52,079 nt of DNA from a virus: the IMG/VR virus record IMGVR_UViG_3300042468_001294, positions 1-52,079 of that record. One strand, 5' to 3'. Positions within the stretch are counted from its first letter, which is position 1. Every line of letters starts with the position of its first letter. Below, one piece after another: positions 20,809-30,339 of the stretch. The translations under genes were made by a program, and so were the position numbers. The notes below the pieces were generated by a model. It ran no database searches, was not told where the DNA came from, and was given only the letters and a program-made list of their open reading frames with translations.

Positions 20809-22216
20809 ATGCCATATCCCCTTCTAGGATATCTAGTGTTTGTCTTGATCGCGTCACACCGACATACCAAACGCGGGCTTCGGCGTCTGGATTCTTGTCG
20901 ATATCATTCCATGTCTTTGCAGTTAGTCCTGTGTTCAATACTACGTGGTCGGCCTCCCTTCCTTTTGCTGCGTGAATTGTGGACAAACGGATCGTTGGCT
21001 CGACAGTCAAGTCAGCGTCCCGGTAAAAATCCACCAACGTCGGTGGAATCAGAAGTGATCGCATGAATCCACGCCTCAACATCGGCGTAAACTCCTTGAG
21101 GTCGATTTCGCGGCGTGTCCGGTCGTCAGCCACCGCGTAAATCTTGTTCAGATCCGTCTTCGTGATCGCATCGCCCGCCTGGAATCGAACAAACGCCCGG
21201 ATGCCATGTGCGATCCGAGAATCAAACAGACCCGGCATCCCACCATCATTTTTATAGGGAATCCTGCGCCTGATGAGTTCGTCTTCTAACTCTTTGCGGG
21301 TTACATAATTGCGACACAAAATCATGACATCCTCACCCGGCTTGAACGATGTCGGGTCGAAATGTGACATTCTGCGGATCAAACCCTGCTCGTTCCGGGG
21401 CTTGTATTCCTTTTCCACTCGATTCGCGATCCGGCTGGTGATCTCCATTGCCTTTGTGTGGATCGCCACCGGCACCCGCCACGATTGGCTCAAAATTGTG
21501 CGGTGCGCCTCATATCGCTCTTCGAACTGAGCCATGCCATGAGTGTTCGCACCCGACCATTCGTAAATCGCTTGGTCATCGTCCCCTGCGATATGTACTT
21601 CCTGCACACGTTTGAATTTCAACATGTCGTCGATCACCATCCACTGGAGATTCGAGAGATCCTGTGCTTCGTCGATGAACAGCACACTAGCTCCGTGGTC
21701 GCTGGGCTGCTGCACATACCTGACCAACATGTCGTTGAAATCAACGTAACCGTTTTGCAGCTTGAATTCGCGATACGCACGGCAAAAGAATTCGAACCCA
21801 TTCCAATCACCTGGGCGATCCGATTCGTGGTACTCTTCCTTCAAACTCGTCTGCCGATTCACCGCTTTCGACAGAATGTTCATGTACTGGTCACCCAACT
21901 CCATCTGCTCACCGGTGTCGTTGACCATTCCACGAAAAATGAAACCAGTCTTCTCGCCAAACTTCTTGAGTTTGTGGGTGTCGATCACGGCAGGGACACT
22001 ACACCTCGTCAGCCTGAACATCAACGAATGGATCGTCGAAATCTTCTCAGACTTCGTGATATTCAACCGCTTGAGAGCTTCAGCCGCCGCCGCCTTAGTG
22101 AACGACAAGAAGCTGATGTTTTCGGCACCATACACCGCTTTCGCCTGCTCCAAACGGTTGAGCATTTCGGTGGTCTTACCACACCCCGGGGGGCCGTAGA
22201 TCGCATGTGTTTGCAT
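20798..22216 (-). CDS. UvrD/Rep-type superfamily 1 helicase
   Basis: A 472-residue protein. Start at 22216 because the Walker A motif (IYGPPGCGKTTEM) should be close to the N-terminus and AGAGAATAT precedes it. Other motifs: VLFIDEAQDL (II), IAGDDDQAIYEW (III), STIHAAKGREADHVV (V) and VGVTRSRQTL (VI). A 3'-5' or recombination helicase for replication. The stop overlaps the start of the SSB-tail gene. Confidence 0.92.
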   Translation of the reverse strand: MQTHAIYGPPGCGKTTEMLNRLEQAKAVYGAENISFLSFTKAAAAEALKRLNITKSEKISTIHSLMFRLTRCSVPAVIDTHKLKKFGEKTGFIFRGMVNDTGEQMELGDQYMNILSKAVNRQTSLKEEYHESDRPGDWNGFEFFCRAYREFKLQNGYVDFNDMLVRYVQQPSDHGASVLFIDEAQDLSNLQWMVIDDMLKFKRVQEVHIAGDDDQAIYEWSGANTHGMAQFEERYEAHRTILSQSWRVPVAIHTKAMEITSRIANRVEKEYKPRNEQGLIRRMSHFDPTSFKPGEDVMILCRNYVTRKELEDELIRRRIPYKNDGGMPGLFDSRIAHGIRAFVRFQAGDAITKTDLNKIYAVADDRTRREIDLKEFTPMLRRGFMRSLLIPPTLVDFYRDADLTVEPTIRLSTIHAAKGREADHVVLNTGLTAKTWNDIDKNPDAEARVWYVGVTRSRQTLDILEGDMAYGI

Positions 22217-22280
22217 ATATTCTCTAATCAAAAGCGGGGAACGACATGCAGCCGTCCCCCGCCTACCACTAACCGATGAA

Positions 22281-23033
22281 TCAGTATTCGCCAGAGCCAC
22301 CGGCAGCCGGTTCATCAGTACGGCGATCGATCGAGACGGTGCCGTCCTTGATCGCTTCGTACAGGCTCTCAGCCTTCTTGTACAACTCCTGTGTGGGGAA
22401 ACCGGCAGGAGCCACAGTCAGGTTGAAGTAGTCCTGATTCTTGCTGTTCTTCTCCGAGGTCGTACCGATCTTGTAGACTCGGCTGAACGAGTCACCCTCG
22501 TTCATGCGGATCAGGGAGTTCAGCTTGCGGGACACCTTCATCTTCGACTTGTTCATCGAAATGACGATTTCCTCCACCCGACCATCAGAGTTGATAAGTA
22601 GGCAGAAATGCTGCGCGGTGTCGGTCACCTCGCACTTATCGCCGTCCTCCAGGCTCTCCAGCGCCACTTCAGCCGCATCCTGGGTGGCGAAGGCTCCCCG
22701 GAAACCGCCGCCCTCGATGCGGTGCTTCCAGATCAACCATTCCTTGCGGAAGTAGACCGGGACGACCAGGATTTCGTTGCCGTAAAGCTGGCGAGTGACG
22801 TTGTTGTACAACATCCCCTCTTCGCACCCGGGAATGTAACTCGGGTCCGCCTTCTTGCGGCAGGGGCTGAGGTCCTGCACCAACTCCAGGCGGGGAATGA
22901 CCAGATCAGCGGCACCGACGTTCTCGGAGCCCCGTCCACCGGTCTGCCCCTTCAGAAAGTCCGGAATCGCGTCCGAAACCATCATCATCGGGTTGGTGGT
23001 CTGCACTGCAGTCGTTTGATTCTTGGTAGCCAT
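22281..23033 (-). CDS. Conserved phage DNA-metabolism protein, possible ssDNA-binding
   Basis: A 250-residue protein after GAAAGGTAATTTTTCATC. The core (DLVIPRLELVQDLSP, YGNEILVVPVYFRKEWLIW, YKIGTTSEKNSKNQDYFNLT) matches a type found in replication modules of many phages, sometimes called a single-strand binding protein. The C-terminus is acidic and Gly-rich but lacks the SSB tip. Function is inferred from position. Confidence 0.7.
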   Translation of the reverse strand: MATKNQTTAVQTTNPMMMVSDAIPDFLKGQTGGRGSENVGAADLVIPRLELVQDLSPCRKKADPSYIPGCEEGMLYNNVTRQLYGNEILVVPVYFRKEWLIWKHRIEGGGFRGAFATQDAAEVALESLEDGDKCEVTDTAQHFCLLINSDGRVEEIVISMNKSKMKVSRKLNSLIRMNEGDSFSRVYKIGTTSEKNSKNQDYFNLTVAPAGFPTQELYKKAESLYEAIKDGTVSIDRRTDEPAAGGSGEY

Positions 23034-23087
23034 GATGAAAAATTACCTTTCAAAGTTCTAGCCCTAGCGCAGGGACCATGCGACTCC

Positions 23088-23528
23088 TCAGCGCTTCGTG
23101 ATAGAAGCTCTGGTGAATGGGGTTACCTTGATCAAATCCTCGGGGAATGTCTCACCCGACCTGATCATGGCTTTAACTGTGGCCTTCAGCGTGGAAGGGT
23201 TGATCGACTCAGTGATGAGGCTCGCCTTGCCGAGATCCCGGAAATACCGGTTCACGAGTTCACGGTGCTCAGCCAACACCCGCACGTACATATCGCCCGT
23301 GAGCGAAACACGACCGACGCCCTCAACGCGAATGCTGTCGATGCCTTCCTGCTCCATCAACTTCGGCACCAAATTGTGGCGCAAGAAGTCGTACTCTTTG
23401 TTGAGTTCCGTCAACCGCTTGTCCAGGTCGTCGATCACCTCGCGCATGTTGTCCATTGCGCGAATGGTGTCTATCGCCTTTTGACCGGCGTACTTCTCGT
23501 CGTAGATGGAAACTTGGGACTCGTTCAT
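23088..23528 (-). CDS. Conserved coiled-coil phage protein
   Basis: A 146-residue protein. ATG 23528 follows AAAAAGGTCTAATC. Residues 15-60 form a coiled coil (REVIDDLDKRLTELNKEYDF), then a basic domain (VEGVGRVSLTGDMYVRV). This type occurs near helicases in phage replication modules with unknown function. Confidence 0.65.
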   Translation of the reverse strand: MNESQVSIYDEKYAGQKAIDTIRAMDNMREVIDDLDKRLTELNKEYDFLRHNLVPKLMEQEGIDSIRVEGVGRVSLTGDMYVRVLAEHRELVNRYFRDLGKASLITESINPSTLKATVKAMIRSGETFPEDLIKVTPFTRASITKR

Positions 23529-23530
23529 GA

Positions 23531-23860
23531 TTAGACCTTTTTGACGGAAAGAATGAGGTGCTGGTAAAAGTGATCGCGGTTGCTCCACCGAAGAACATTC
23601 AGCGTATCCGTGATCTCCCGCAACAGCATGAACACAATGCCCGACACCACGGGGGAGCCGGACATTACAACGTAGTCGACCGCAGGGTCGAACTTGCGCA
23701 GTTTCGTTCTGACTTCATCGATCAAACGCTCGTTGTTCAACGAATTGCGGATCGGGCTGAAATCACCTCTCGTCAAGAAAATCACCTCTCCAAACTCCTC
23801 AGCGGGGAGGTAGTTCAAATTCGGATTCTCTTGCGTGATGTATACCTTTTTCGTCGTCAT
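23531..23860 (-). CDS. Small conserved protein in replication operon
   Basis: A 109-residue protein. ATG 23860 is downstream of the promoter at 23887 and a TAGAGGATAGACC leader, so an upstream in-frame start is rejected. A hydrophobic stretch (VDYVVMSGSPVVSGIVFMLL) with an SGSPVV turn resembles a Rossmann-like alpha-beta protein. Function unknown. Confidence 0.7.
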   Translation of the reverse strand: MTTKKVYITQENPNLNYLPAEEFGEVIFLTRGDFSPIRNSLNNERLIDEVRTKLRKFDPAVDYVVMSGSPVVSGIVFMLLREITDTLNVLRWSNRDHFYQHLILSVKKV

Positions 23861-23886
23861 CCCAGGTCTATCCTCTAAAAACCTCG

Positions 23887-23915
23887 AGTGTACCATAGCG
23901 CTGCGCTCCTGTCAA
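23887..23915 (-). promoter_or_regulatory. Leftward early promoter
   Basis: Minus strand TTGACA (23915-23910), 17 nt, TACACT (23892-23887), overlapping the end of the SNF2 helicase gene. The following leader TAGAGGATAGACC is like those of the rightward early genes. Confidence 0.8.
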
Positions 23916-25669
23916 TGGGTCGGATTACCGTAGATCTTGTCTTTCAACGTGTCGATGCTTGATCGCACGAACTCCGAAATGTTCTTTTTGTCAACAAGGG
24001 CATTGAGAATGTGCTCGTCCACAGTTCCCTCAGCCAGGATGTCGATGATCACGGTCCCGTTGGGTTTATCTGGTCCGAACGCCCGCTCTTCGGATTGTTC
24101 ACGATCGATGTAGTTAAAGGTGTTGGAGTAATAAATCTCGACCGCCGCCGCTGACATCGTGAGGCCCATACCGCCTGTGGCTGCATTGGCCACCAAGAAT
24201 CTGGCTTTTTTGCCCTGGAAAAGAACGTTGACGTTCAGATCCCGGGTGGCTTCGTCGACATCGCCGTGAAGTTCCACCACTTGGTCTTCACCGTAGGCCA
24301 ACACAAGTGCTTTTTTCACAAGTTGGATCTCTTCTTTATAGGCGCACCAGATGATGGTGGACCCGGGGTTCTCCTCGACACAAAAAAGCAATTCCTCCAA
24401 CTTCGGGTTGGGTCCCTCGATGTATTCGCGGTAGTATTTCTGGCCTTTCTCCTGCATTTCCTCCTCGGCCACCGAGTACGACACAATGCCGCCCGTGATC
24501 TCCTGCAGCCGCAACATTTTATCAAGCGTGTTCTGGATGATCAAGAATTTGTTATCAGTCTGGATCATCTGGGACTTCTTGACTTGATCATAGAGGCGAC
24601 GCTGCTCCTTGGATAACTTTATCTCCCGGCGCACGTAAATCTTTTTTGGTGCGTCCGGGAACACCTCGTCTTTGCGCACCTGGAACACGAACGGTTCGAT
24701 GATCTCGGTCAATTCATCGAGGTGGTTGTAACCGATGATTTGCTTGTCCTCGTACCCACCCATCACGGCGTAACGATTTCGGAACGAGTAAAAATCCCCA
24801 AGACCGATAATGTTCGGGTCCAGGAATTCGAACTGCATGAAAACGTCCATCGGACCGTTTGCGATCGGGGTGCCCGTCATCGCAATCCGAGTTTCACACA
24901 AACGACCAAGCTTAACGCAGTTCTGCGCCCGGATAGCCGTGTGATTCTTGATCTTCGACGATTCGTCCACCGCCATAATTGCCTTGGTGGACGACATCAA
25001 AAACCGTTCAGCGAATCGGAACGCGGACCCGGCTGCCAACGATTCGACTCCGATGATCAGGCACTTGAAATCGTGTTTGGTAAAATACCAGTTATCGAAT
25101 TTCTTGGGGTGGCTGGTGTCCAAGAGGTGAACATCGACCTCGAAAGGCGCGTGGATTTTGAACTCCCGGAGCCAGTTGTTACGGATCGACAACGGGCAGA
25201 TCACAAGCATTCGATCAGCGTAGCCCTGCATTCGCATAGCGCAGGCCAAGTCGATCACCACCTTGGTTTTACCAGTCCGCATATCCATGTACAGGGCAAT
25301 GGCTTTGTTACCATATACCTTGTTCAGTGCCTCCATTTGCTTTTTGCGAGGCTCGGTCTTGAACTCGTACCAAGTCGGGAACTTCGGTGAATTATCGAGT
25401 GCTGCATCCCGGGCTTGGCGATACTTCTTCAAGCAATGGTCAATTATCGCAAGCGCTTCCTCCGTGTAATCTGTGGTCGCCCGTGTGAAATACATGTTGA
25501 TGTACTCAACGTTTGCCCGGATCGCGGGGGCGGTCCAATACTTGTTCTTTGCCTCCCACCTGCGATTCGGGATGTCGCGGGTTAACTCGTTGAGGTGGAA
25601 AGGGCACATGATCAAAAACCGGCCCTTGGTTTTGTCGTAGTGAATACGTACTTTGGGGTAGCTGGCCAT
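23912..25669 (-). CDS. SNF2-type superfamily 2 helicase
   Basis: A 585-residue protein; ATG 25669 preferred over an upstream TTG. Residues 1-85 form an N-terminal domain (WEAKNKYWTAP), then YMDMRTGKTKVVIDLACAM (Walker A), MLVICPLSIRNNWLREF (Ia), IMAVDESSKIKN (DEAH-like box), RIAMTGTPIANGPMD (III), and the C-terminal lobe with TIIWCAYKEE, ATGGMGLTMSAA (V) and DREQSEERAFGPDKPN (VI). Phage members of this group act in replication or recombination. It directly follows the primase gene. Confidence 0.92.
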   Translation of the reverse strand: MASYPKVRIHYDKTKGRFLIMCPFHLNELTRDIPNRRWEAKNKYWTAPAIRANVEYINMYFTRATTDYTEEALAIIDHCLKKYRQARDAALDNSPKFPTWYEFKTEPRKKQMEALNKVYGNKAIALYMDMRTGKTKVVIDLACAMRMQGYADRMLVICPLSIRNNWLREFKIHAPFEVDVHLLDTSHPKKFDNWYFTKHDFKCLIIGVESLAAGSAFRFAERFLMSSTKAIMAVDESSKIKNHTAIRAQNCVKLGRLCETRIAMTGTPIANGPMDVFMQFEFLDPNIIGLGDFYSFRNRYAVMGGYEDKQIIGYNHLDELTEIIEPFVFQVRKDEVFPDAPKKIYVRREIKLSKEQRRLYDQVKKSQMIQTDNKFLIIQNTLDKMLRLQEITGGIVSYSVAEEEMQEKGQKYYREYIEGPNPKLEELLFCVEENPGSTIIWCAYKEEIQLVKKALVLAYGEDQVVELHGDVDEATRDLNVNVLFQGKKARFLVANAATGGMGLTMSAAAVEIYYSNTFNYIDREQSEERAFGPDKPNGTVIIDILAEGTVDEHILNALVDKKNISEFVRSSIDTLKDKIYGNPTH

Positions 25670-25674
25670 GGCTC

Positions 25675-27243
25675 TCAATACTCCGGACTGAAATCAGGGG
25701 TTTCGAATTTGATATGCGCGAGCTTTTCAAATTCGACGTACCACACCGAGATCAATTGCTGTTTGACTCGCACACGGTCGAAATTAACACCCATGTCTTT
25801 ATGTGCCCGGTGCCACAAATTCTTGTTCCGGGGGATCTCCGTGCGAGTCCTGCGCAGGTAATCCTCGTAATCGATCGCCCGGAACATGATCACCTTCTTG
25901 CCGCTGGCCATTAGCTGAACGACCGGCATCCCGCGCATCAATGCCTCTCGGTCCTTGGTGTCGGAACCATCGGACGTCAGATCAGCCTTGCGCAAGAATT
26001 CGTCTAGTCGCAGCGCCAAACTGCCGGTTGGGCTGGATTCGATAGGTGCTTCCTCGATCTCCAGTTTGTTCATCAAGTCGGCCAAGATGTCGTCAGTCCA
26101 CTGTGCCGATTTGATTTGCGACGGCAGCACCACGTGCAGACGCTCCATCGCCTTGAGTCGCACCGACTTGTAGTCGATCAACTCATCCGTGGTCATCGTG
26201 ATCGGGACACCATTCATCTTGAGTTCCCACATGACGGGCTCGGTGTTCATGTACTTGATCAGATCACTAAACACCGGGAGCTTATTGTCCGCTGAAAGCA
26301 GATCGTACTCGGTTTCGGAGATGCCGAATTTAACCTTTCGGCAGGCCTCACGATCGCACCAATCCTTCCAGGGCTCCTTTTTGCACAGATACCCGTAGGT
26401 CTTTCTCGCCGCGCTCTTGATTGTCTTGTCAGCCTCGGAAAATGGCAGCGGTTCTGCGAAAAACTGCCCTTGCATCGAGTGCGACATTTCCCGGGCACCC
26501 TCGGGATTGCGCTTGCGATTATAAATGGTGATGTGGAACAGCGCTTCGTTGCGCGATCCCTCCCCGATCCCCTCTTTCAGCGCCTTTCGAATACAGGGCG
26601 GGGCCTCTGAATGCTCCGATCCAAAATAGTCCTCCAACTGCTCCTGAGTAATTGCGCGAGTCTCGGCGTTGGTCAGGAACAGGTCCAGCGGCGACGGTTT
26701 ACCCGCTTCAATCGCGTACCGATTAGTGTCGTAGGCGTTGAAATACGGCAGGTTAATCCAGTTACCTAGTGCTTTGTTGCCGTAGCTGTCGAGCACCAAC
26801 TTGGTCTGCTTCGGGAACACACAATCGGACCCTTCCAGGCTCAGGTCCGACATCCACCGCGTCAAGATAGTCTTGAGCATATCGGCCCGCAGAGGCTCGG
26901 ATCCAAATATGTACAGGTGAGCACCGCCCGATTTGGACCGGCAGATGATCAGCGGGAGTTCAAGCGACTTGACTTTCGCTTCGATAGCGACCAGATCCAG
27001 GTCCAGGCTTTTGCCGTGGTTGTCGATATCGATCGCGCCCCAATAGCACATCCCATCGTCACGAATAGGAACAATGCCTAGGCCCCTTTTGCCGTCCAAG
27101 TGGTCAACGATCTGCTGCTCCGTGTACGCCTCCTTGATCGTCTGCATCGTCCTGCCTTTTGGACGATACGGGTCAAACTCACCGTAAGAACGGCTATTGC
27201 CCTTGAACAAAGCCATGAATCGCTTGATCTGCATCAATTCCAT
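25675..27243 (-). CDS. AEP-type primase (TOTE-like primase domain)
   Basis: A 522-residue protein after AAGGAGTGATGGTTAA. Residues 60-200 hold the archaeo-eukaryotic primase signatures: YWGAIDIDNHGK with the two catalytic Asp residues, LIICRSKSGGAHLYIF with the nucleotide-binding Ser/Gly/His, and the third conserved region GSDCVFPKQTKLV. This layout matches the TOTE-conflict and phage PrimPol group. The C-terminal half is not assigned and has no Walker motif, so the helicase function is supplied by neighbours. First gene of the leftward replication operon. Confidence 0.85.
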   Translation of the reverse strand: MELMQIKRFMALFKGNSRSYGEFDPYRPKGRTMQTIKEAYTEQQIVDHLDGKRGLGIVPIRDDGMCYWGAIDIDNHGKSLDLDLVAIEAKVKSLELPLIICRSKSGGAHLYIFGSEPLRADMLKTILTRWMSDLSLEGSDCVFPKQTKLVLDSYGNKALGNWINLPYFNAYDTNRYAIEAGKPSPLDLFLTNAETRAITQEQLEDYFGSEHSEAPPCIRKALKEGIGEGSRNEALFHITIYNRKRNPEGAREMSHSMQGQFFAEPLPFSEADKTIKSAARKTYGYLCKKEPWKDWCDREACRKVKFGISETEYDLLSADNKLPVFSDLIKYMNTEPVMWELKMNGVPITMTTDELIDYKSVRLKAMERLHVVLPSQIKSAQWTDDILADLMNKLEIEEAPIESSPTGSLALRLDEFLRKADLTSDGSDTKDREALMRGMPVVQLMASGKKVIMFRAIDYEDYLRRTRTEIPRNKNLWHRAHKDMGVNFDRVRVKQQLISVWYVEFEKLAHIKFETPDFSPEY

Positions 27244-27291
27244 TTAACCATCACTCCTTTAGGTGGTCCTATATCCTCTAGACAGGTCTGG

Positions 27292-27321
27292 ATCGTACCA
27301 CACCACGCCACCCTGTGTCAA
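27292..27321 (-). promoter_or_regulatory. Promoter of leftward replication operon
   Basis: Minus strand TTGACA (27321-27316), 18 nt, TACGAT (27297-27292), about 50 bases before the primase start, followed by TCTAGAGGATATAGG. Confidence 0.75.
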
Positions 27322-27592
27322 TGTACAGTCACATTTGATTACGAAACACCACTCGACACCCACTCGGATGCAAGAAACTTACCGGAGAGACGTACGGTGA
27401 CCCATTATGTAATGTACACGGAGAGAGGACACCAGAGACACCTCCCTCCCGACGCGACACATTTTTTATGGCATCACCGACTGTATCCGAGTGGTCCTGT
27501 ACAGTCTCCGCCGAAAAGTCTGTCACGCTACAGACCTCTCGCGTGTACGTGAGGAGAACATACAGCGCATCATAGTCGGTAGAGCCACTACA
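27322..27592. other. Intergenic region between late end and replication operon
   Basis: No supportable gene. It holds two copies of AATGTACA (27320-27327 and 27411-27418), the first touching the -35 box of the primase promoter, and a T6 run near 27463. Possible operator sites. Confidence 0.4.
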
Positions 27593-27877
27593 CTATTTCG
27601 GGATACTCGTGGTGCTCAGCCGGTGCACCGCATCGATGTCGATACCCCGCGCAGGTACTGCCGTGGTACCGCCGCTGTTTTCTGACGCCGGGGTGGCTAT
27701 ATCAGTAGCTCCCCGGTTTCTGGAAACGCTCCGTGGCTTCCTGGGAGATACTACGATCTCTTCGCTGGTGGAAAATCTGTGTCCATTTGCGCACTGATAC
27801 CTCCTTCGGCGTGTGTTGTCGGGTTGAGGTCTGGTTATCAGCACCCAAGTCCAAGATCCGCATTGTGGGCATTTCAT
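27593..27877 (-). CDS. NrdR/Ogr-like zinc-ribbon protein
   Basis: A 94-residue protein. MKCPQCGSW at the start and RRYQCANGHRFST give two metal pairs of a zinc ribbon, as in NrdR N-termini and Ogr-like phage activators. The C-terminal half is basic, then low complexity. It lies 14 bases after the last tail gene and ahead of the replication promoter. Regulatory role inferred. Confidence 0.75.
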   Translation of the reverse strand: MKCPQCGSWTWVLITRPQPDNTRRRRYQCANGHRFSTSEEIVVSPRKPRSVSRNRGATDIATPASENSGGTTAVPARGIDIDAVHRLSTTSIPK

Positions 27878-27891
27878 ACTTTAGCAGACGG

Positions 27892-30333
27892 TCATCCGAA
27901 ATTAAGACTTAATGATGTTATTTTCATTGGGACACCATCGATTTCACCGAGAACTTGCACTATTTGTTCCTTACTTATGTTATCATTATTTATGATAACA
28001 TATTTAGCCTTAGTATTGTCAAAATATGGATGGCCGGGAACTAGCTGATACAAACCAGTTGCGTATGGTCCCGGTATTATTGTCGGTACCATCAATACAC
28101 AATGATATTTATCGAGCAGATTAACTGTTTGGTTATTACCTAAAGAACCTAATGGTATACATTCACTTGCCATAAGCAAATATTGAGCATCGATATTCGT
28201 ATATGTACTGCCATCCGTTTTAAAGAAGCTGCCCGCATAAAGATCAACTACCGGGTTACCATTGATACAGAAAGTAGCTGACGATGTTGTAACTTGGCCG
28301 TCGTATGTGAATGAGCTTTGAGGAGTCACTGTTGTGTAAGCAAATATTTTTTGACTCGGTTCCCAATAATGGGCGAAAACTAACCCTGGATTATCTACAC
28401 TGACATGTTTTCTGTTTCCTGGTGGACCACCACGGCTAGCCGTATATGTTCTTGAAAAACTTAAGCTACCCCATGAATACGAAACCGAACCACCGTAACT
28501 TAGGCCGACCCAATAGGGGGTACTCGGAGTCGAAAAATTAAGAACTAATTGAGTATCATCCGACAGCCATTCCGGGAACGGGGGGTCTGTTGGAGGATTA
28601 ATGGTGCCCATAGACACGGCAGTGTCCGACCCAGCCGTGGAGTAATTTCCTGTTGTAGCCGATATCATTAAAAAGACCAATTGATCACCATCATAGTCGA
28701 CCGCTTGAATTTCATCACCCGACATTGACCAACTGCAACTGAAGTTAAAAGAGTAATCTATTCTCGGTCCAAACATCGGACTACTTTTGTCTTCTACTTT
28801 AGTAATAGACTTGGAAATTTTAGTTGTGGGTACGAATCCTTTTTCGTAATCTGTTCTGGACGATATGTTAATCCCACTGATTGAAAGAACAGTGTATCTA
28901 CTTCGAATCGATGAATAACTAAGACTTGCTGGGTACGTATACCCAATCGAAAATGTACCTTCAACACTAATATCACCGTATATACTCAAACTGTTGCCTC
29001 GCCAGGTCATTGATACTGCTTCTGTGCAAGACGCATTGAAGTTCACACATCGTGAATCTCCGAAATTTATTGAATAAATTATTTCCCAACCCAGGGGTTT
29101 ACCTGTAGAGTCCAATGCAGACCTACGTATATCAAGACTGGTAGCGACAAAAGCATACCACACACCACCCACGAATTTCAATGATGCACCACGGACAGAA
29201 CTGCCGATTTCACTAGTCCAACGCACGTTGTTATTTCTAAATGTAACTATTGAACTAGCGGCATAACCTGAACTGCTTTCAATATTCAACGGTTTTTTGT
29301 AAAGCAAATACATCCGGTTACCTTCGGTGCCGAATGCTTTTAAAGTATTGTAGTTGGTGCTCGACGGGATGGGTTTTTGCTCGGTGTCTATTATTGGTTT
29401 CCCAAGTTTAGCACCATCAGCATCTAAATTTCTTTTAATACGTAATCTGTTTGAATATATAATATTTACGAACGAGCATGGTTTCGGGTTATTCATAAAC
29501 CCAATAATTTGCGGATTCGACCAGTTTTGATTAACAAATTGGACGACACACTCATCACCGACATTGAAAACGGAAGAACCACAATCATAGACTATCGGAA
29601 CATCGATTAGTTCACTGTCTTGATTAATCCCGAGATTTTGCGCGGTGGATACGTCACTCAAGAGGGTGACATTGGCTTTGCCAGTTGTTTGATTGACCGC
29701 TGTGATAACACCTCGACGGTAAGTTGGCTTGAACTTCTGCCACCCAGGCAGGATAGCCGCGTTAAAAAACGCCTGCGGCCCCGTCATTGCTTTCCGTGCT
29801 AACACCTGGCCATCAGCCGCATTCGGGACCGGAGCACCAGGCGCAATCAATACATTTTGTGGTTCGCCCGGAATTTCGATGGTAGCTACATCCCCCGTGG
29901 CGTCGTCCGTGTAATCGGCACACCAAGCGTCGAAGGTGGACACAAGATTAACAGACTGAAGCGCTGTTATTTCTTTTGCGATAGAAGCTTTGCTGGCTCT
30001 CAGCCGTTCCAATTCTCGACTAGATTCGTCGTATTGAGCCTGTAGGGTCAACAGTTCTTTTTGCGCTGTTTCCCAGCCGGTGGTCGATGCCTTTGGGTCC
30101 CCGGCGACTGCAGCCACATACTGTTCAGTGGCCAGTTCAAAATTTAATCGCGCTTGGATGAGTTGGGAGTCGAGTTGTGACCGCTTGTTCAACACGGTGA
30201 TGATTTGCTGGTCTACTGTTGCTAACTTTGATTGGAGCCCAAGAATCTTAGCGTCGACGACCGCTTTCCCCGTATCGCGTTCAACAGTATAGAGTCCTTC
30301 GCCCAGATTCGCTACGATCTTTGCTTTGCCCAT
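27892..30333 (-). CDS. Large tail tip / host-contact protein
   Basis: An 813-residue virion protein. N-terminal 130 residues are a coiled coil (VDQQIITVLNKRSQLDSQLI, LTLQAQYDESSRELERLRAS). The rest is beta-rich, Ser/Thr/Tyr-heavy, with RGVITAVNQTTGKANVTLL and VGDECVVQFVNQNWSNPQIIGF resembling the OB-like spike domain of phage hub proteins. Base composition is clearly more AT-rich than its neighbours, suggesting recent exchange, as is common for host-contact genes. Confidence 0.7.
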   Translation of the reverse strand: MGKAKIVANLGEGLYTVERDTGKAVVDAKILGLQSKLATVDQQIITVLNKRSQLDSQLIQARLNFELATEQYVAAVAGDPKASTTGWETAQKELLTLQAQYDESSRELERLRASKASIAKEITALQSVNLVSTFDAWCADYTDDATGDVATIEIPGEPQNVLIAPGAPVPNAADGQVLARKAMTGPQAFFNAAILPGWQKFKPTYRRGVITAVNQTTGKANVTLLSDVSTAQNLGINQDSELIDVPIVYDCGSSVFNVGDECVVQFVNQNWSNPQIIGFMNNPKPCSFVNIIYSNRLRIKRNLDADGAKLGKPIIDTEQKPIPSSTNYNTLKAFGTEGNRMYLLYKKPLNIESSSGYAASSIVTFRNNNVRWTSEIGSSVRGASLKFVGGVWYAFVATSLDIRRSALDSTGKPLGWEIIYSINFGDSRCVNFNASCTEAVSMTWRGNSLSIYGDISVEGTFSIGYTYPASLSYSSIRSRYTVLSISGINISSRTDYEKGFVPTTKISKSITKVEDKSSPMFGPRIDYSFNFSCSWSMSGDEIQAVDYDGDQLVFLMISATTGNYSTAGSDTAVSMGTINPPTDPPFPEWLSDDTQLVLNFSTPSTPYWVGLSYGGSVSYSWGSLSFSRTYTASRGGPPGNRKHVSVDNPGLVFAHYWEPSQKIFAYTTVTPQSSFTYDGQVTTSSATFCINGNPVVDLYAGSFFKTDGSTYTNIDAQYLLMASECIPLGSLGNNQTVNLLDKYHCVLMVPTIIPGPYATGLYQLVPGHPYFDNTKAKYVIINNDNISKEQIVQVLGEIDGVPMKITSLSLNFG

Positions 30334-30339
30334 GGTCGA

